Origin: a virus
Length of the DNA stretch: 21,612 nucleotides
Direction: 5' to 3' (one strand)
IMG/VR virus record: IMGVR_UViG_3300036944_001659
Location: 1-21,612 of that record
The translations under genes and the position numbers were made by a program. The notes under the pieces are model-generated. The model was not told where the DNA came from, searched no databases, and saw only the letters and a program-made list of their open reading frames with translations. This document shows positions 1 through 9,166 of the stretch, piece after piece (positions within the stretch are counted from its first letter, which is position 1; the number at the start of each line of letters is the position of its first letter).

Positions 1-668
1 AAAAACTGACCTGCAAGAAAGGGGTCTATGCCTTGATTTGTTATGTATGTAATTTTAGTGCCACCGTACTTACCGTTAACTAACCCTGTGTCCGTATAGT
101 TACTATCCTGTACCGATGCAGGTTGTGCTGTTCCGGCTAGGATAGGTACTAGGTTTGATGGGGCGTCTTGTCCTTTTAATCTTTCCGATTCAAAAATAAA
201 GACTGACTTACGAAACTCTGTAGCATTGCTTATTTGCGGATTATATGAACTATTTGTATAAGCTTCATCAAAGCTTCCAGGTTCTATAATTACCTCCGAG
301 GTGTACACTTCGTATCCGAATGAACCTGTTGTGGGAGCTGTTATTACTGGTCTTTGTTCTTCTGGAAAGATTTCGTATAAGTAGTAGTTTTCCACATAGC
401 TCTTATTTATAGTTCTAAGAGGTATTGTTGTGTTTACTAATGAGATATTTAATATAGGGCCGTTATTTGGCACCGTTATTACTATGTTTGTTGCTTGTTC
501 AAGCTGTATCCTGTTTCGGTTAGTAGCTCTTACTGCTATAGCGTCTATTTTGTTGTAGATGGGGGTTACTATATCCCCTGGATATTCGTTAAAGAGTATC
601 ATTACCCTGTTGGTTGGCGATCCAAGTATGTTATCTGATAGTATATATTTAAAATCTGCTGTTGTCAT
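1..668 (-). CDS. Probable virion or baseplate-associated protein, C-terminus cut by window edge
   Basis: An open minus-strand frame starts at ATG 666-668 and stays open for 222 codons to the left edge, so the protein is incomplete. It begins MTTADFKYILSDNILG and has no signal peptide or membrane segment. It is rich in Thr, Asn, Ile and Tyr, the composition of its structural neighbours. A late segment near residues 197-215 reads NYTDTGLVNGKYGGTKITY, resembling the 'NGxYxGxK' pattern I associate with tail and virion proteins of Bacteroidetes phages. It lies 42 bases after the stop of the gp7-like gene, where T4 has gp8, but I see no similarity to gp8. Role inferred from position only. Confidence 0.7.
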   Translation of the reverse strand, partial: MTTADFKYILSDNILGSPTNRVMILFNEYPGDIVTPIYNKIDAIAVRATNRNRIQLEQATNIVITVPNNGPILNISLVNTTIPLRTINKSYVENYYLYEIFPEEQRPVITAPTTGSFGYEVYTSEVIIEPGSFDEAYTNSSYNPQISNATEFRKSVFIFESERLKGQDAPSNLVPILAGTAQPASVQDSNYTDTGLVNGKYGGTKITYITNQGIDPFLAGQF

Positions 669-710
669 TTGTGGTTACTCTTCGTATTGTTTTACTTATT
701 CTCTTAATTA

Positions 711-3700
711 CTAATAAAATACTACCTTAGTATTTGGAGGCCCTACTATGTCGAGGTAGAAGTTAATCTCTTGACCTACTGTAGATATAGTCCAGGTACC
801 AATTTCCTGACTATCGCCTATTGGCATTGTTAGGGTTGGCATTAATATCTGGTTAGTATCTAGTGACCTTATTGTAAGTGATACAGGGTTTGTTGCTGTG
901 GCGTATACGTTTGGAGGGGTGTTTAGGTAGATTGTATACGTTTTGGAATAAGTAGTTCGTATATAGTAGGTAAACCTGTTGAGTAGAAATCCAGTATCGG
1001 CGATGGGTGAGTTTGGGGTTGATAGAAAGTCTAATATTCTGCTGTCAGGGTTTTTAAAAAACTGCAACGGGAAATTCCACATAGTTTGTCCAACATCTTC
1101 AATATTATTTGTAGTAAGATATGAACCTGTTTTATATGTTCGTAGCTGTAGTGTCTGATTGATAACGTTGGGGTATATGTCGAGTCTTAACGATTGACTA
1201 CAGGCTGTTGTTGCGGTATCTATAGCTTTAATTGTTACATATCCGAAGGTGTTGCTTGTTAAATTAGGGGAGGTGAATACTCCTGTAAAGTTATATGCAG
1301 TAGGTGTTGCTATTGTCTGTGTTGTGCTTCCTGATGTTATCGTGTATGATATGTTTGCAGGGTTGTTGCTTGCTCCTAGTGAGAACCATGATGTCACGTC
1401 TTGTGATGGGTTGTTAGTAGCCCCCATCATTGTTCGGCTGGTACCTTTTATTCCTATAGTACAGTACTCTGTATAGTATGTTATTGAACTTGTACAGTTT
1501 GCTATTGTGTCTTTTGATGCAGTTACTATATATGTAGTGTAGTTTGTTGGAAAGGTATATTCCGTTGGATTGCTGATTACTTGGCTGTTTAGTCTATACG
1601 TTACTGCTGCATCGCCAGGTATTGCAAAGTCTTCTGTTATATCGCGTATTACTTCTGGTGAGCTTGTTATTAGTATAGGTGCGTAAGATGCTGGCATTGC
1701 ACATATTGTACCACCGCCTGGAAAGTCTTTTATTAAGAGAACTGTACTATCTCTTCCTGAGTAATCCTCGTACAGGTATGGGTTATTTCTGGATAACTTA
1801 CCGTCTGTTACGACAACCAAGCTTCCTGATAGCTCTCCATTGTATTTAGGTTCTTCTTGTGTGTGAAACTCTTTATATCCTGTTCCAAATGGAGTTTGTA
1901 CTTCATCAAGCCATGCTGTTGAATAGCTATTGGAGTACCCATAAGCACCTCCGTCGGCTGCTTCAATAAAAGCTGTGACAATTGAAGCTGTATATTCGGG
2001 CTGTGTTACAGACACCAGTACTGATTTGGCTTTTGATCTATTAAGCAGATTCGGTTTAATAATAATACCAGTATCTGCTACAACTCTAGCAGGTATAAAA
2101 TCCTTAATAGTCTTAAAGATTGTATTATCAAAAAACTTAATAAGCCTTACATAATCCTGTAAGTCATACCGCTCTAAAGAACTTAGTATAGTTTCTGCTA
2201 CTATATCTAGTTGAGCGTAACTTCCAGATGATAGGTTTCTGGGATCTCCTATGTACTCGTCTATACTAAATGTGGAGGTTGCGTAAGGGTATAGGTTGGC
2301 TGTGATGTATGCATCTACATTATCGGTAGGAGAGAATCCTACTTCAATATTGTGCAGATCGTCGGTATATTTTGTATCTCTCTTAATGATTGATGTATTA
2401 CCTGATAAGGTACTACCTGTTACGATGCTTCCTGTATGATCCAGTCTAATCTTACCGAGTGAACTTGTATAGTGCCTGTAGTCGCCGAAGAAAGGTCTTT
2501 CGTTTGTGTTTCTTCCTCCGTAGTACTTTATTTGTAGAATATCCGATGGAATTCCGTAACAGTTGATTAACGCTCTTAAACCTCTCTCTGTTCCTTTAGA
2601 ACTGAGTAGTAGCGGTAAATTATGGTATAATCTTTTTTGTATTTCCTTTTGGTAACTATCATAAGAAACCGGCTGAATAGGTGTGTTAGATCCTGTATAC
2701 GATGCTGTTACGTAGTTCGTAATCTGTTCACTACCTGACTGGTATGGTTGTCCTATAATAGTTGCAAATAGATCTTCGATAGATTTATTTGAGGTATATA
2801 ACTTAACTCCAAAGTTCTTTAATGCTTCTCCTACTAAGTCTTTTGATATACCGAAATTAATTCTGTTGTCGGCATTATATTTGTCCGTTACTGCTTTTCC
2901 ATATAACCATAGGTTGTCGAAATGCTGACCTATCATGTTTATGAAGGTTACATAATTCTCATTGTTTGCATCATCTCGTAGGTAAGCCGGTACTGTATTT
3001 ACCAGTGCGTTGTTGTTTATACTGTCATACTTTAGTGCGTTATCTATTTGAGATGTATACCAGCTATTTGCAATATTAGTAGTACTTACCGCATTAGTAT
3101 ATGGCTTAGTTGCGTTTGCTTTTGGCCAACTATTACTTCCTGATTCGTAGTATAAAAATCTTTCGTAGTGATCAAAGTTACTTATTATTCCTTTAATTAA
3201 TCCGTTATAATAATCCTTACTTCCTGATGTACCGGCTAAGGCGATAGGTGCACTAGATATACTTGATAAGCTTGCTGAATGCTGAGTGATTAGGTCTAGT
3301 TTATACTTAAAATTAATCAACCTCTCTTGAGCGGATGAAAAATGTACAAAGCTGTCATAGTTTGTATAGTCTACACTTATATCAATACCTTTTTCGTTAA
3401 ATACCGAGTATATTTGGCTATTACTGTTATTTACTGGATAGCTAAATAGTTCGTCATAGTTGAAGTATTGAGAAGGGACTACATTATTGTCTTGTACCTC
3501 TATGTTAAAGTTAGCAGGACGCAAGTATGGTTGAGTAACTACTTCAATAGGTGCTTCTGATTCTACCTCGTATGCTATTGAATCTGATATAACCTCTACT
3601 ATGTTCAACGTACTTCCAATACCGTAGATATCTGGCAGTGGTTCGTAGAGCTTTACTCTTACTGCTGATTGATCATTATACGGTATTATACCTATATTTA

Positions 3701-4235
3701 TCCCGATAAATAAATCGTTATTCCCGAAATTTAATCTAAATCCATCAAAATAAGATCCGTTCTTTAAGGTTTCTGCATAAAGTATTGCTACTTGTTCAAC
3801 TACACTGTCATCTAATGTTGATGCTAATAATCTTAATTCTGTCCTATCTCCCGATATATCACTAATATAGAATTCAGCAGTTGCTTTATCTTCTGTAAAA
3901 ATATCCTTTATAAAGTGGTAAAGTAGCTTTACCCCTCCATTAGGGTATCCGTAATTAATACTATCCTGGATAGGGTCTATAGATATATTAGATGCTCCCG
4001 GCTTTCCGGATGAACCTGCATCCGGTCTAAACGCATAACCCGTATAGTTGCTGTCGCTTTCTAAAAGTTCGTCAGTTAGTGAATATACGTGTAGTTCTGT
4101 AAAATGTTTTTCAGGGTCAAATAAACTGTTTATCTCAAAAGAATCAATAAGGTTCTTATCAATATTAGAATACTGTTCAAAACCTGGTATAGATTGAGGT
4201 GAGTTTTCGTTAACAATGTATGTTATATCTGCCAT
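711..4235 (-). CDS. Large gp7-like baseplate wedge / virion structural protein
   Basis: 1174 residues, close in size to T4 gp7 (about 1030). It follows the gp25-like and gp6-like genes in the order of the T4 baseplate cluster, so a wedge role is likely, although sequence support for gp7 itself is weak. Around residues 530-575 it carries a KRLYHNLPLLLSSKGTERG stretch followed by LRALINCYGIPSDILQIKYYGG-type sequence. I recognise this motif from large tail and baseplate proteins of environmental T4-like and Bacteroidetes phages. The last ~350 residues change character: Thr/Ser-rich beta-type sequence with spaced Cys residues (SITYYTEYCTIGIKG, ATTACSQSLRLDIYP), suggesting appended Ig-like or adhesive domains. 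No signal peptide or membrane segment. Start is the ATG at 4233-4235, just after the stop of the 110-residue gene. Confidence 0.8.
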   Translation of the reverse strand: MADITYIVNENSPQSIPGFEQYSNIDKNLIDSFEINSLFDPEKHFTELHVYSLTDELLESDSNYTGYAFRPDAGSSGKPGASNISIDPIQDSINYGYPNGGVKLLYHFIKDIFTEDKATAEFYISDISGDRTELRLLASTLDDSVVEQVAILYAETLKNGSYFDGFRLNFGNNDLFIGINIGIIPYNDQSAVRVKLYEPLPDIYGIGSTLNIVEVISDSIAYEVESEAPIEVVTQPYLRPANFNIEVQDNNVVPSQYFNYDELFSYPVNNSNSQIYSVFNEKGIDISVDYTNYDSFVHFSSAQERLINFKYKLDLITQHSASLSSISSAPIALAGTSGSKDYYNGLIKGIISNFDHYERFLYYESGSNSWPKANATKPYTNAVSTTNIANSWYTSQIDNALKYDSINNNALVNTVPAYLRDDANNENYVTFINMIGQHFDNLWLYGKAVTDKYNADNRINFGISKDLVGEALKNFGVKLYTSNKSIEDLFATIIGQPYQSGSEQITNYVTASYTGSNTPIQPVSYDSYQKEIQKRLYHNLPLLLSSKGTERGLRALINCYGIPSDILQIKYYGGRNTNERPFFGDYRHYTSSLGKIRLDHTGSIVTGSTLSGNTSIIKRDTKYTDDLHNIEVGFSPTDNVDAYITANLYPYATSTFSIDEYIGDPRNLSSGSYAQLDIVAETILSSLERYDLQDYVRLIKFFDNTIFKTIKDFIPARVVADTGIIIKPNLLNRSKAKSVLVSVTQPEYTASIVTAFIEAADGGAYGYSNSYSTAWLDEVQTPFGTGYKEFHTQEEPKYNGELSGSLVVVTDGKLSRNNPYLYEDYSGRDSTVLLIKDFPGGGTICAMPASYAPILITSSPEVIRDITEDFAIPGDAAVTYRLNSQVISNPTEYTFPTNYTTYIVTASKDTIANCTSSITYYTEYCTIGIKGTSRTMMGATNNPSQDVTSWFSLGASNNPANISYTITSGSTTQTIATPTAYNFTGVFTSPNLTSNTFGYVTIKAIDTATTACSQSLRLDIYPNVINQTLQLRTYKTGSYLTTNNIEDVGQTMWNFPLQFFKNPDSRILDFLSTPNSPIADTGFLLNRFTYYIRTTYSKTYTIYLNTPPNVYATATNPVSLTIRSLDTNQILMPTLTMPIGDSQEIGTWTISTVGQEINFYLDIVGPPNTKVVFY

Positions 4236-4238
4236 GTA

Positions 4239-4571
4239 TTATACTTTTGTCTGAAGGTCTAGTACTTGCTGGTTTGCGGCAAGTAAGTCTGTTCGTAATT
4301 GTGCTATTTCGTCTAGTAGTGGCTGTATATCTTGTGTAACTGCGTCAAAGTTTAAAAGTTCTGAGCTCTTTTGTACAAGGTATTGGTGTGAATTTATATC
4401 ACCAAGTATATCTATTTCGTAATAAAGATCCTCGTACATCTGAAAGAATGTCGCTATCTCATCTGCAATATTAGTAGTCGGCACTACAAAGGTATTAAAA
4501 TTTCTATCTATTACTTTTGTGAACTTTGTACTATCGAAAACAGTCTTTTTTATTTCGACATTCTTATCCAT
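4239..4571 (-). CDS. Small structural-cluster protein with C-terminal coiled coil
   Basis: 110 residues, unrecognised. The N-terminal part (MDKNVEIKKTVFDSTKFTKV) is mixed charged. From about residue 80 the sequence is a strong heptad-like helix (LLDEIAQLRTDLLAANQQVL), so a coiled-coil oligomerisation tail is likely. It overlaps the end of the upstream 363-residue gene by 8 bases and is followed after 3 bases by the gp7-like gene, so it is translated in the baseplate operon. A small wedge or connector role is an inference from position and coiled coil; nothing shows a catalytic function. Confidence 0.75.
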   Translation of the reverse strand: MDKNVEIKKTVFDSTKFTKVIDRNFNTFVVPTTNIADEIATFFQMYEDLYYEIDILGDINSHQYLVQKSSELLNFDAVTQDIQPLLDEIAQLRTDLLAANQQVLDLQTKV

Positions 4572-5655
4572 TTCTTACTACCTTAAATATGTTTTGATTA
4601 TCTACAACTGTTGTGCTTCCGTCTAATGTAGTTTTAATTAATATACGATAATATCTTTCAGGTTGCAAGCCATCCATGTATACATCGAAAAACGCTCCAT
4701 TTGAATCACAGCTTACCTTTGTAAAGGTTGTATCAAAATTAATAACCATTTCTTCTGTGTATTCATCTTTCAATCCCCAATACGAAGCTGATGGTAGTGC
4801 GTAGTTTGTTAGATATGCTGAGGATGTTGTGAACGATCTTACTGGGTATTTTGGTCTTGCTGATACTCTGAATCTTTGTTTCCCTACATCTGTGTATTTG
4901 CCTCTATTGTTTGTTAGGTTGATTGTTGAAATGCTATTTGAAAGTACTGCTAACGATCCAGTAACGTACGAACTGTCATCCCACTTAAACTCTAAATATG
5001 GTGGATAGATTGTATTTGTATCTGCTCCAAAATACTTCAACCTAATTGATGAAGTAGTGTTAAACTCTAAGCTGGGTTGCATTCTTATTACAAACCCATC
5101 ATTAGGTCTTGTAGCGTTTACTATGCTTTGGACTGCTGCTGTTACTGGTATGGATAGGTCATATGTTGTTGAGTTTATTGAGTAGGATTGTGTTGTTTCG
5201 TTGGATGTGTACCAAGTACCTCCTCCTGCTTCAGTAGTATATGATCCTGTTGAACCTGCTGCATATCCGGTCGTTCTCCAGGCGTTTTGTCCTCCTACTT
5301 GTCTATATGTCCAAGAAACTCCCGATGTGTTGGTTGGAGTATCTCCAAACTTACCTGTTCCATTATCCCAAGATTGTGATACAGCATTTGCATATACCGT
5401 TATGTCACTAGGAAGTGCAGAGGCATCGGCAATATACATTCCTAAAGATGCACTATAGCTAGCTCCTCCAATAGTTGCAATGGCTGTGTTTATATCATCG
5501 TTACTATACTTAACTAGTATTCGATTAGCTTGCCCTGTTCCTGAGATATCATAATAACCTCCTATTTCAACAATCTCATCCTTTCCAGCATTACCTGTTG
5601 GAACTTCTGTTGAAATGAATGTATCTTTTTCGGGAAATATTCTGTATACTGCCAT
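4564..5655 (-). CDS. Baseplate-cluster protein with DNRLRE/CBM-like N-terminal domain
   Basis: 363 residues. The N-terminus (FPEKDTFISTEVPTGNAG, then a short strand and ILVKYS) fits the start of DNRLRE-type beta-sandwich domains: 'DtfI', a Gly-rich turn, then a strand ending in a hydrophobic pair. Further matches are QSWDNGTGKFGD (~residues 94-105), SIPVTAAVQSIVN (~170-182) and PPYLEFKWDDSS (~218-229), the usual W/T.AV/PxLE layout of that fold. In cellular proteins the fold is linked to carbohydrate binding or wall attachment. Residues ~240-363 form a second beta-rich part (GKQRFRVSARPKYPVRSF). It directly follows the gp6-like gene and precedes the coiled-coil gene. Likely a baseplate-periphery or adhesin component; the domain call is by eye. 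Confidence 0.75.
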   Translation of the reverse strand: MAVYRIFPEKDTFISTEVPTGNAGKDEIVEIGGYYDISGTGQANRILVKYSNDDINTAIATIGGASYSASLGMYIADASALPSDITVYANAVSQSWDNGTGKFGDTPTNTSGVSWTYRQVGGQNAWRTTGYAAGSTGSYTTEAGGGTWYTSNETTQSYSINSTTYDLSIPVTAAVQSIVNATRPNDGFVIRMQPSLEFNTTSSIRLKYFGADTNTIYPPYLEFKWDDSSYVTGSLAVLSNSISTINLTNNRGKYTDVGKQRFRVSARPKYPVRSFTTSSAYLTNYALPSASYWGLKDEYTEEMVINFDTTFTKVSCDSNGAFFDVYMDGLQPERYYRILIKTTLDGSTTVVDNQNIFKVVRNG

Positions 5656-5656
5656 C

Positions 5657-7480
5657 TTATAGTGTTGTTATTCTTCCTTTAATATCTGTGTCTGGGAATT
5701 TTACTTCAAAGATCATTGGATCGTATGAAGGATATATTACGTTGTTTCTAGTTGCTCCGTCGATATCGTAGGCATACTGGGAGTATACTCCTCCTGCCTT
5801 GTTTACTAATCTAACTTTTTGTACTGTTTGCACTCCTTTCTCTTGGTCAAGAAGTGTATAGATGCTGGATAGGTTAATAGGTTGATTTATATTCCACTTA
5901 TTAATATCAAAATGATCTTTAAGTAAATTGGTACAGGCAAGTAGTACGTCTCTTCCCTGGTAGTTCGGCCTAACTATTATATCAAAATTAACTTCAATGT
6001 TTACAACAAATGCATCTTTTATATTAATTGCATCTGTTATCATCATATAGTTTGCTAAGTACTGTTTTAGGTTGTTTCTTAAATTAGTTGATAGCTGTGT
6101 TAATTTATTATTGTTATCAAACGCTAATGTATACATCGATAGTGACAGTGGATTACTATCAATAATACTGTCTGTTGTTAGGTTTGGATTAGTTAACTGG
6201 TCTTGAGCTGTGTGTACTTTTGCAATAGATCCATACTTTGTTGGTAGTGATAATGCTCTTACAGCGTAATCCTGCAATGTTACTGCTCTATTCTGCTCGT
6301 TAAATGCTCTTAATGTGTTTTGTCTTAATTCTTCTACAGTATCTCCATCTCTGCCTCCGGTTGCTGCTTTTAAATTATTAAAAGTTAACGTCGGTTCTTG
6401 TGATGTATCTACCCCGGATACGGTACCTGTAGATATAACTGTTGTTATTGTATTTGAAGGTACATTCGCAGTTGCCCCTCCTCCTACCAGGTAGTTTATA
6501 GTTAAAGTTGTATTCTGCGGTGCTAATCCATAGGTTTGAGTATGTAGGAAGTTTGTTGGATCGTACGCGTAGTTTATCCTGTTTAGTCCTGAGACTGATC
6601 CTATTCCTACGTTTGTTGGATTAGGTGTAATAATTGAATCATCTTGACTTGCAACTCCTGACCCGAACTGTATCTGTAACCCTCCTGCAGAGGTGAATCT
6701 TGTTACAAATCGTCTCGGTACTTTTTGCAGTGAGAGTAGGTTAGGAACATATCCGCTATCTGCAGATGTATTAGTAGTATCTACAAATACTGTTTCCTGC
6801 CCTAAGAAAGGAACTTCGGTCCAGGTATTTCCGCCACTATCTGTAATAGATAAAATACCTTGTATATTTGTATCTGTAATTGTAATCGTTTTAAACTTCT
6901 CTACAGATCCAATAATTTCTGTAACTGTTTTTACTTCACCTGAAAATGCTTTTGCAGTTTTGTATAATCTATATTGATTTGGATTTCCGCCTATTAGTGA
7001 GTCAATAACAATATCTGTTGGGTCGTATGAGCTTGAAAAAGTAAAATCAATTGGACTATCGATAATAAAATTAACATTTCCTGTTGATGTTGATTTAAGT
7101 TTCGTATTAGGACCTATAGTTAATGCCTGGTCCCAGTCAGGGATATAGGATGGTGCGGTTGCGTCTATGAGTTGAGATACTTCTATATCGACTTGAGAAG
7201 CTGCAATTACCTTTGGGGTGTATCCCATCATATAAGCTAAGTTGTACAGGTTTGAAGGGTTCTTTGCATATTGCAAATAGGTTTCTTGAAGCTGGGTGTC
7301 TTGATAGAACGCTAGTACGTCTCCTACATACGCGGCCATTTCAATAAACATCATACCTGGGGATGTTGGTGAAAAGTCGTTGTAGCTGTCTGGGAAGTAG
7401 TTTTTTGCGTACTCGATTAATTGCGATCTAAAATCACTAAAATCCCTATTTACGTATTTTATATCTCTATCCTGAATCAT
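5657..7480 (-). CDS. Baseplate wedge protein, gp6 / baseplate J-like
   Basis: 607 residues, in the T4 gp6 size range (about 660). The N-terminal 65 residues have the family opening: YVNRDFSDFRSQLIEYAKNY, then SPTSPGMMFIEMAAYVGDVL and FYQD. This is the 'P.D.gr.lielfA.~gd.l.yy.d' pattern of baseplate J/gp6. Near residues 375-410 is the hallmark ATGGRDGDTVEELRQNTLRA followed by NRAVTLQDYAVRALSLP, the conserved RAVT..DY core. gp6 dimers form the inner baseplate ring that holds neighbouring wedges together around the hub. The gene overlaps the gp25-like gene at one base and ends one base before the DNRLRE-like gene. I am confident of the family and less sure of one-to-one T4 equivalence. Confidence 0.92.
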   Translation of the reverse strand: MIQDRDIKYVNRDFSDFRSQLIEYAKNYFPDSYNDFSPTSPGMMFIEMAAYVGDVLAFYQDTQLQETYLQYAKNPSNLYNLAYMMGYTPKVIAASQVDIEVSQLIDATAPSYIPDWDQALTIGPNTKLKSTSTGNVNFIIDSPIDFTFSSSYDPTDIVIDSLIGGNPNQYRLYKTAKAFSGEVKTVTEIIGSVEKFKTITITDTNIQGILSITDSGGNTWTEVPFLGQETVFVDTTNTSADSGYVPNLLSLQKVPRRFVTRFTSAGGLQIQFGSGVASQDDSIITPNPTNVGIGSVSGLNRINYAYDPTNFLHTQTYGLAPQNTTLTINYLVGGGATANVPSNTITTVISTGTVSGVDTSQEPTLTFNNLKAATGGRDGDTVEELRQNTLRAFNEQNRAVTLQDYAVRALSLPTKYGSIAKVHTAQDQLTNPNLTTDSIIDSNPLSLSMYTLAFDNNNKLTQLSTNLRNNLKQYLANYMMITDAINIKDAFVVNIEVNFDIIVRPNYQGRDVLLACTNLLKDHFDINKWNINQPINLSSIYTLLDQEKGVQTVQKVRLVNKAGGVYSQYAYDIDGATRNNVIYPSYDPMIFEVKFPDTDIKGRITTL

Positions 7481-7890
7481 TATTGTTGAAAGTTAATTGA
7501 TAGTTGGTCTTGTATGTTAGTCATTCTAACGTTGTATTTTAGTGAGATAGTTGTCGTATATGTATCGGGGGAATTTGATACCTGTATATTTAGTATGTTT
7601 ACGTCTGGGAACCATTGTGATACTCCTGACTGTACTACTGCTTTTATTTCATCTATCTTGTCTTCGGTCATTTGATCAAATAAAAGAGCTCGTAATCCTG
7701 CTCCAAAATTTGGGTTTAAAAATCGTTCAGATGTACCTGTTAGAAAATAGTTAACTAGATTTGCCTTTAGTGCTTCCTGTGTCGTATATGTTGTACTAAA
7801 CACAGAGGTAGAGGAGAAGGGCAATCCTACTCCCACTCCAACACTTGGTCGCTGGTCTAACGGGTTTATCTGCTGTACTTGAAATGCCAT
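7480..7890 (-). CDS. Baseplate wedge protein, gp25-like
   Basis: 136 residues, matching gp25/W-family size (T4 gp25 is 132). The family layout is visible: VGVGVGLPFSS near residues 17-27, a helix (TQEALKANLVNYFLTG), then the core TSERFLNPNFGAGLRALLFD at 53-72, where T4-like proteins carry the EPR-type core motif. A helical stretch (DKIDEIKAVVQSGVSQWFPD) and a final beta hairpin follow. gp25 bridges the wedge to the tail sheath and tube. The start overlaps the stop of the upstream gene (ATAATG); a GGAGG precedes it, but that sequence also encodes the upstream gene's last residues, so it may not act as a ribosome site. Confidence 0.92.
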   Translation of the reverse strand: MAFQVQQINPLDQRPSVGVGVGLPFSSTSVFSTTYTTQEALKANLVNYFLTGTSERFLNPNFGAGLRALLFDQMTEDKIDEIKAVVQSGVSQWFPDVNILNIQVSNSPDTYTTTISLKYNVRMTNIQDQLSINFQQ

Positions 7891-8366
7891 TATCCTCCGA
7901 ATCTTTGTTTATCTTTCTCTACAGATGCTTTATATACTGACGCTGCTTTTGCAACAAAATCAAATTGTGAGATATCCAATCCTGGTTCCGGTCTTGAAAA
8001 ACTTTCTTCTATCATCACTGGATTACTATACTGAGCTGGTTCATCGTAAGTTTGCATACCAAGCCCTGGTGCTTCAACTAACTGTGAGTAGTTCGGCGTA
8101 TATCCTTCACCTCCTTGATTTATCATTTGTGCTCTTGTTTCTTGTAGTAGGTCAGTAATTGGATCTCCTGTTGAAGTATATGGCTTATGTTGTGCCGGTT
8201 TGTAATTTTCATACTTAGCTGGATTACTATTGAGTGCTCTATGTGTACCTGTACTTACCGGTGTTTGAACAGGTTTTGTGGGTTCTGATAGAATCTCATC
8301 CAAAGCGTCTTTTACTGCTTCTTGGACAGCTTCTTTTATTAATTTTTTTAAAAAGTCTACTTTCAT
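7890..8366 (-). CDS. Hypothetical structural-cluster protein, helical N-terminus
   Basis: 158 residues, not recognised. It begins with a clear amphipathic helix (MKVDFLKKLIKEAVQEAVKD), followed by a Pro/Thr/Ser/Asn-rich, probably disordered middle (residues ~30-140) and a short helical end (QFDFVAKAASVYKASVEKDK). The combination of a terminal helix and a long disordered stretch suits a tail or baseplate accessory factor or chaperone that docks on a larger partner. Position between spike-like and gp25-like genes matches the small 5.x genes of T4. The start is directly preceded by TATTTATA, a motif repeated before two other genes here. Confidence 0.7.
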   Translation of the reverse strand: MKVDFLKKLIKEAVQEAVKDALDEILSEPTKPVQTPVSTGTHRALNSNPAKYENYKPAQHKPYTSTGDPITDLLQETRAQMINQGGEGYTPNYSQLVEAPGLGMQTYDEPAQYSNPVMIEESFSRPEPGLDISQFDFVAKAASVYKASVEKDKQRFGG

Positions 8367-8383
8367 ATAAATAAATAGTTATG

Positions 8384-9166
8384 TTATGCTAATTGATTAT
8401 CTATTCTAAATTTAATTTCATCCAGTAATATCTGTGTATCCGAACTGAAAGATGACTGACCTCGTAGTACTGCTATACCTCTCTTGTCTTTAGCGATTGC
8501 ATACCTTCTTGGCGCTATTGTTGGTGAGTTTGGATCTTGTATTATTTCTAGAGTATACCCTTTGTATAGGTAATCTTCGTTAGGTGTTCCTTCTGACCCT
8601 GTATTTTCTTTTGGTTGTGCAGTGTCTACTACTGCTGCTGGATCTGAACTATCTCTTGTACATTGTGCTATTTTAACATCGATAGCTTGTAGTCTATCTC
8701 TCAGTGTCTTTATCGGTACCGATACTGATGTTACAATAGAGTTTATTGCTTTTATGTCAGCTTCTATTACTGCTATAGTTAGTGCTAAGGTTGAGATCGT
8801 TTGTGCATACCTATTTAAAACACTCATAGGTACTCCTACTCCTCCTGTCTGAGGAGGAATAACTGCTGTTGGAGTTGGTAGGTTTACTATTATATTAAGA
8901 GCTAAAGATGCAGCAGTTATTGCAGGTTGTAGGTTGTCTGCTAGTGGTTTAACAGCATCTACTCTCTTTTGAAATGAATCAATAGTCTTCAATAAGTTAT
9001 TCCTTATTGCAAGGATCTGCTTCATTCTCTCTACGTTTGGACATCCATTTGCAAACTCCTTAAGGAGTTCTAAGACCTTCTTCTGTATTGTTGATCTCAA
9101 CTTACCTTGAAGTGGTCCTATCTGGCTAGAGACTATTTTGCTTATTTGTGATTTTATCGCCGCCAT
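8384..9166 (-). CDS. Helical structural-cluster protein of unknown function
   Basis: 260 residues, unrecognised. Residues ~1-175 are almost wholly helical, with long hydrophobic helices (PAITAASLALNIIVNLP; ISTLALTIAVIEADIKAINS) and two isolated Cys (NGCPN; IAQCTRD). A Ser/Asp/Glu-rich linker follows, then a compact C-terminal region (RRYAIAKDKRGIAVLRGQSS, ending LLDEIKFRIDNQLA). The hydrophobic helices are interrupted by Pro and charged residues, so I read them as buried helices rather than certain membrane spans. A membrane-active or tape-like role cannot be excluded. The start overlaps the stop of the spike-like gene by one base, which ties it to the baseplate operon. Confidence 0.72.
   Translation of the reverse strand: MAAIKSQISKIVSSQIGPLQGKLRSTIQKKVLELLKEFANGCPNVERMKQILAIRNNLLKTIDSFQKRVDAVKPLADNLQPAITAASLALNIIVNLPTPTAVIPPQTGGVGVPMSVLNRYAQTISTLALTIAVIEADIKAINSIVTSVSVPIKTLRDRLQAIDVKIAQCTRDSSDPAAVVDTAQPKENTGSEGTPNEDYLYKGYTLEIIQDPNSPTIAPRRYAIAKDKRGIAVLRGQSSFSSDTQILLDEIKFRIDNQLA

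Noticed and set aside
404-411. Minus-strand TATAAATA as a late promoter
   Set aside because: It lies in the middle of a coding frame with no gene start nearby inside the window; expected by chance in AT-rich DNA.
1249-1476. Plus-strand open frame opposite the gp7-like gene
   Set aside because: It is a shadow: the minus frame has continuous coding of a recognisable structural protein; the same applies to plus frames at 5201, 6693, 7551, 7925, 8622, 11504, 12993, 15102, 15671, 18644 and 19129.
7890-7900. Functional Shine-Dalgarno before the gp25-like gene
   Set aside because: GGAGG encodes the last Gly-Gly of the upstream protein and other genes here lack such sites.
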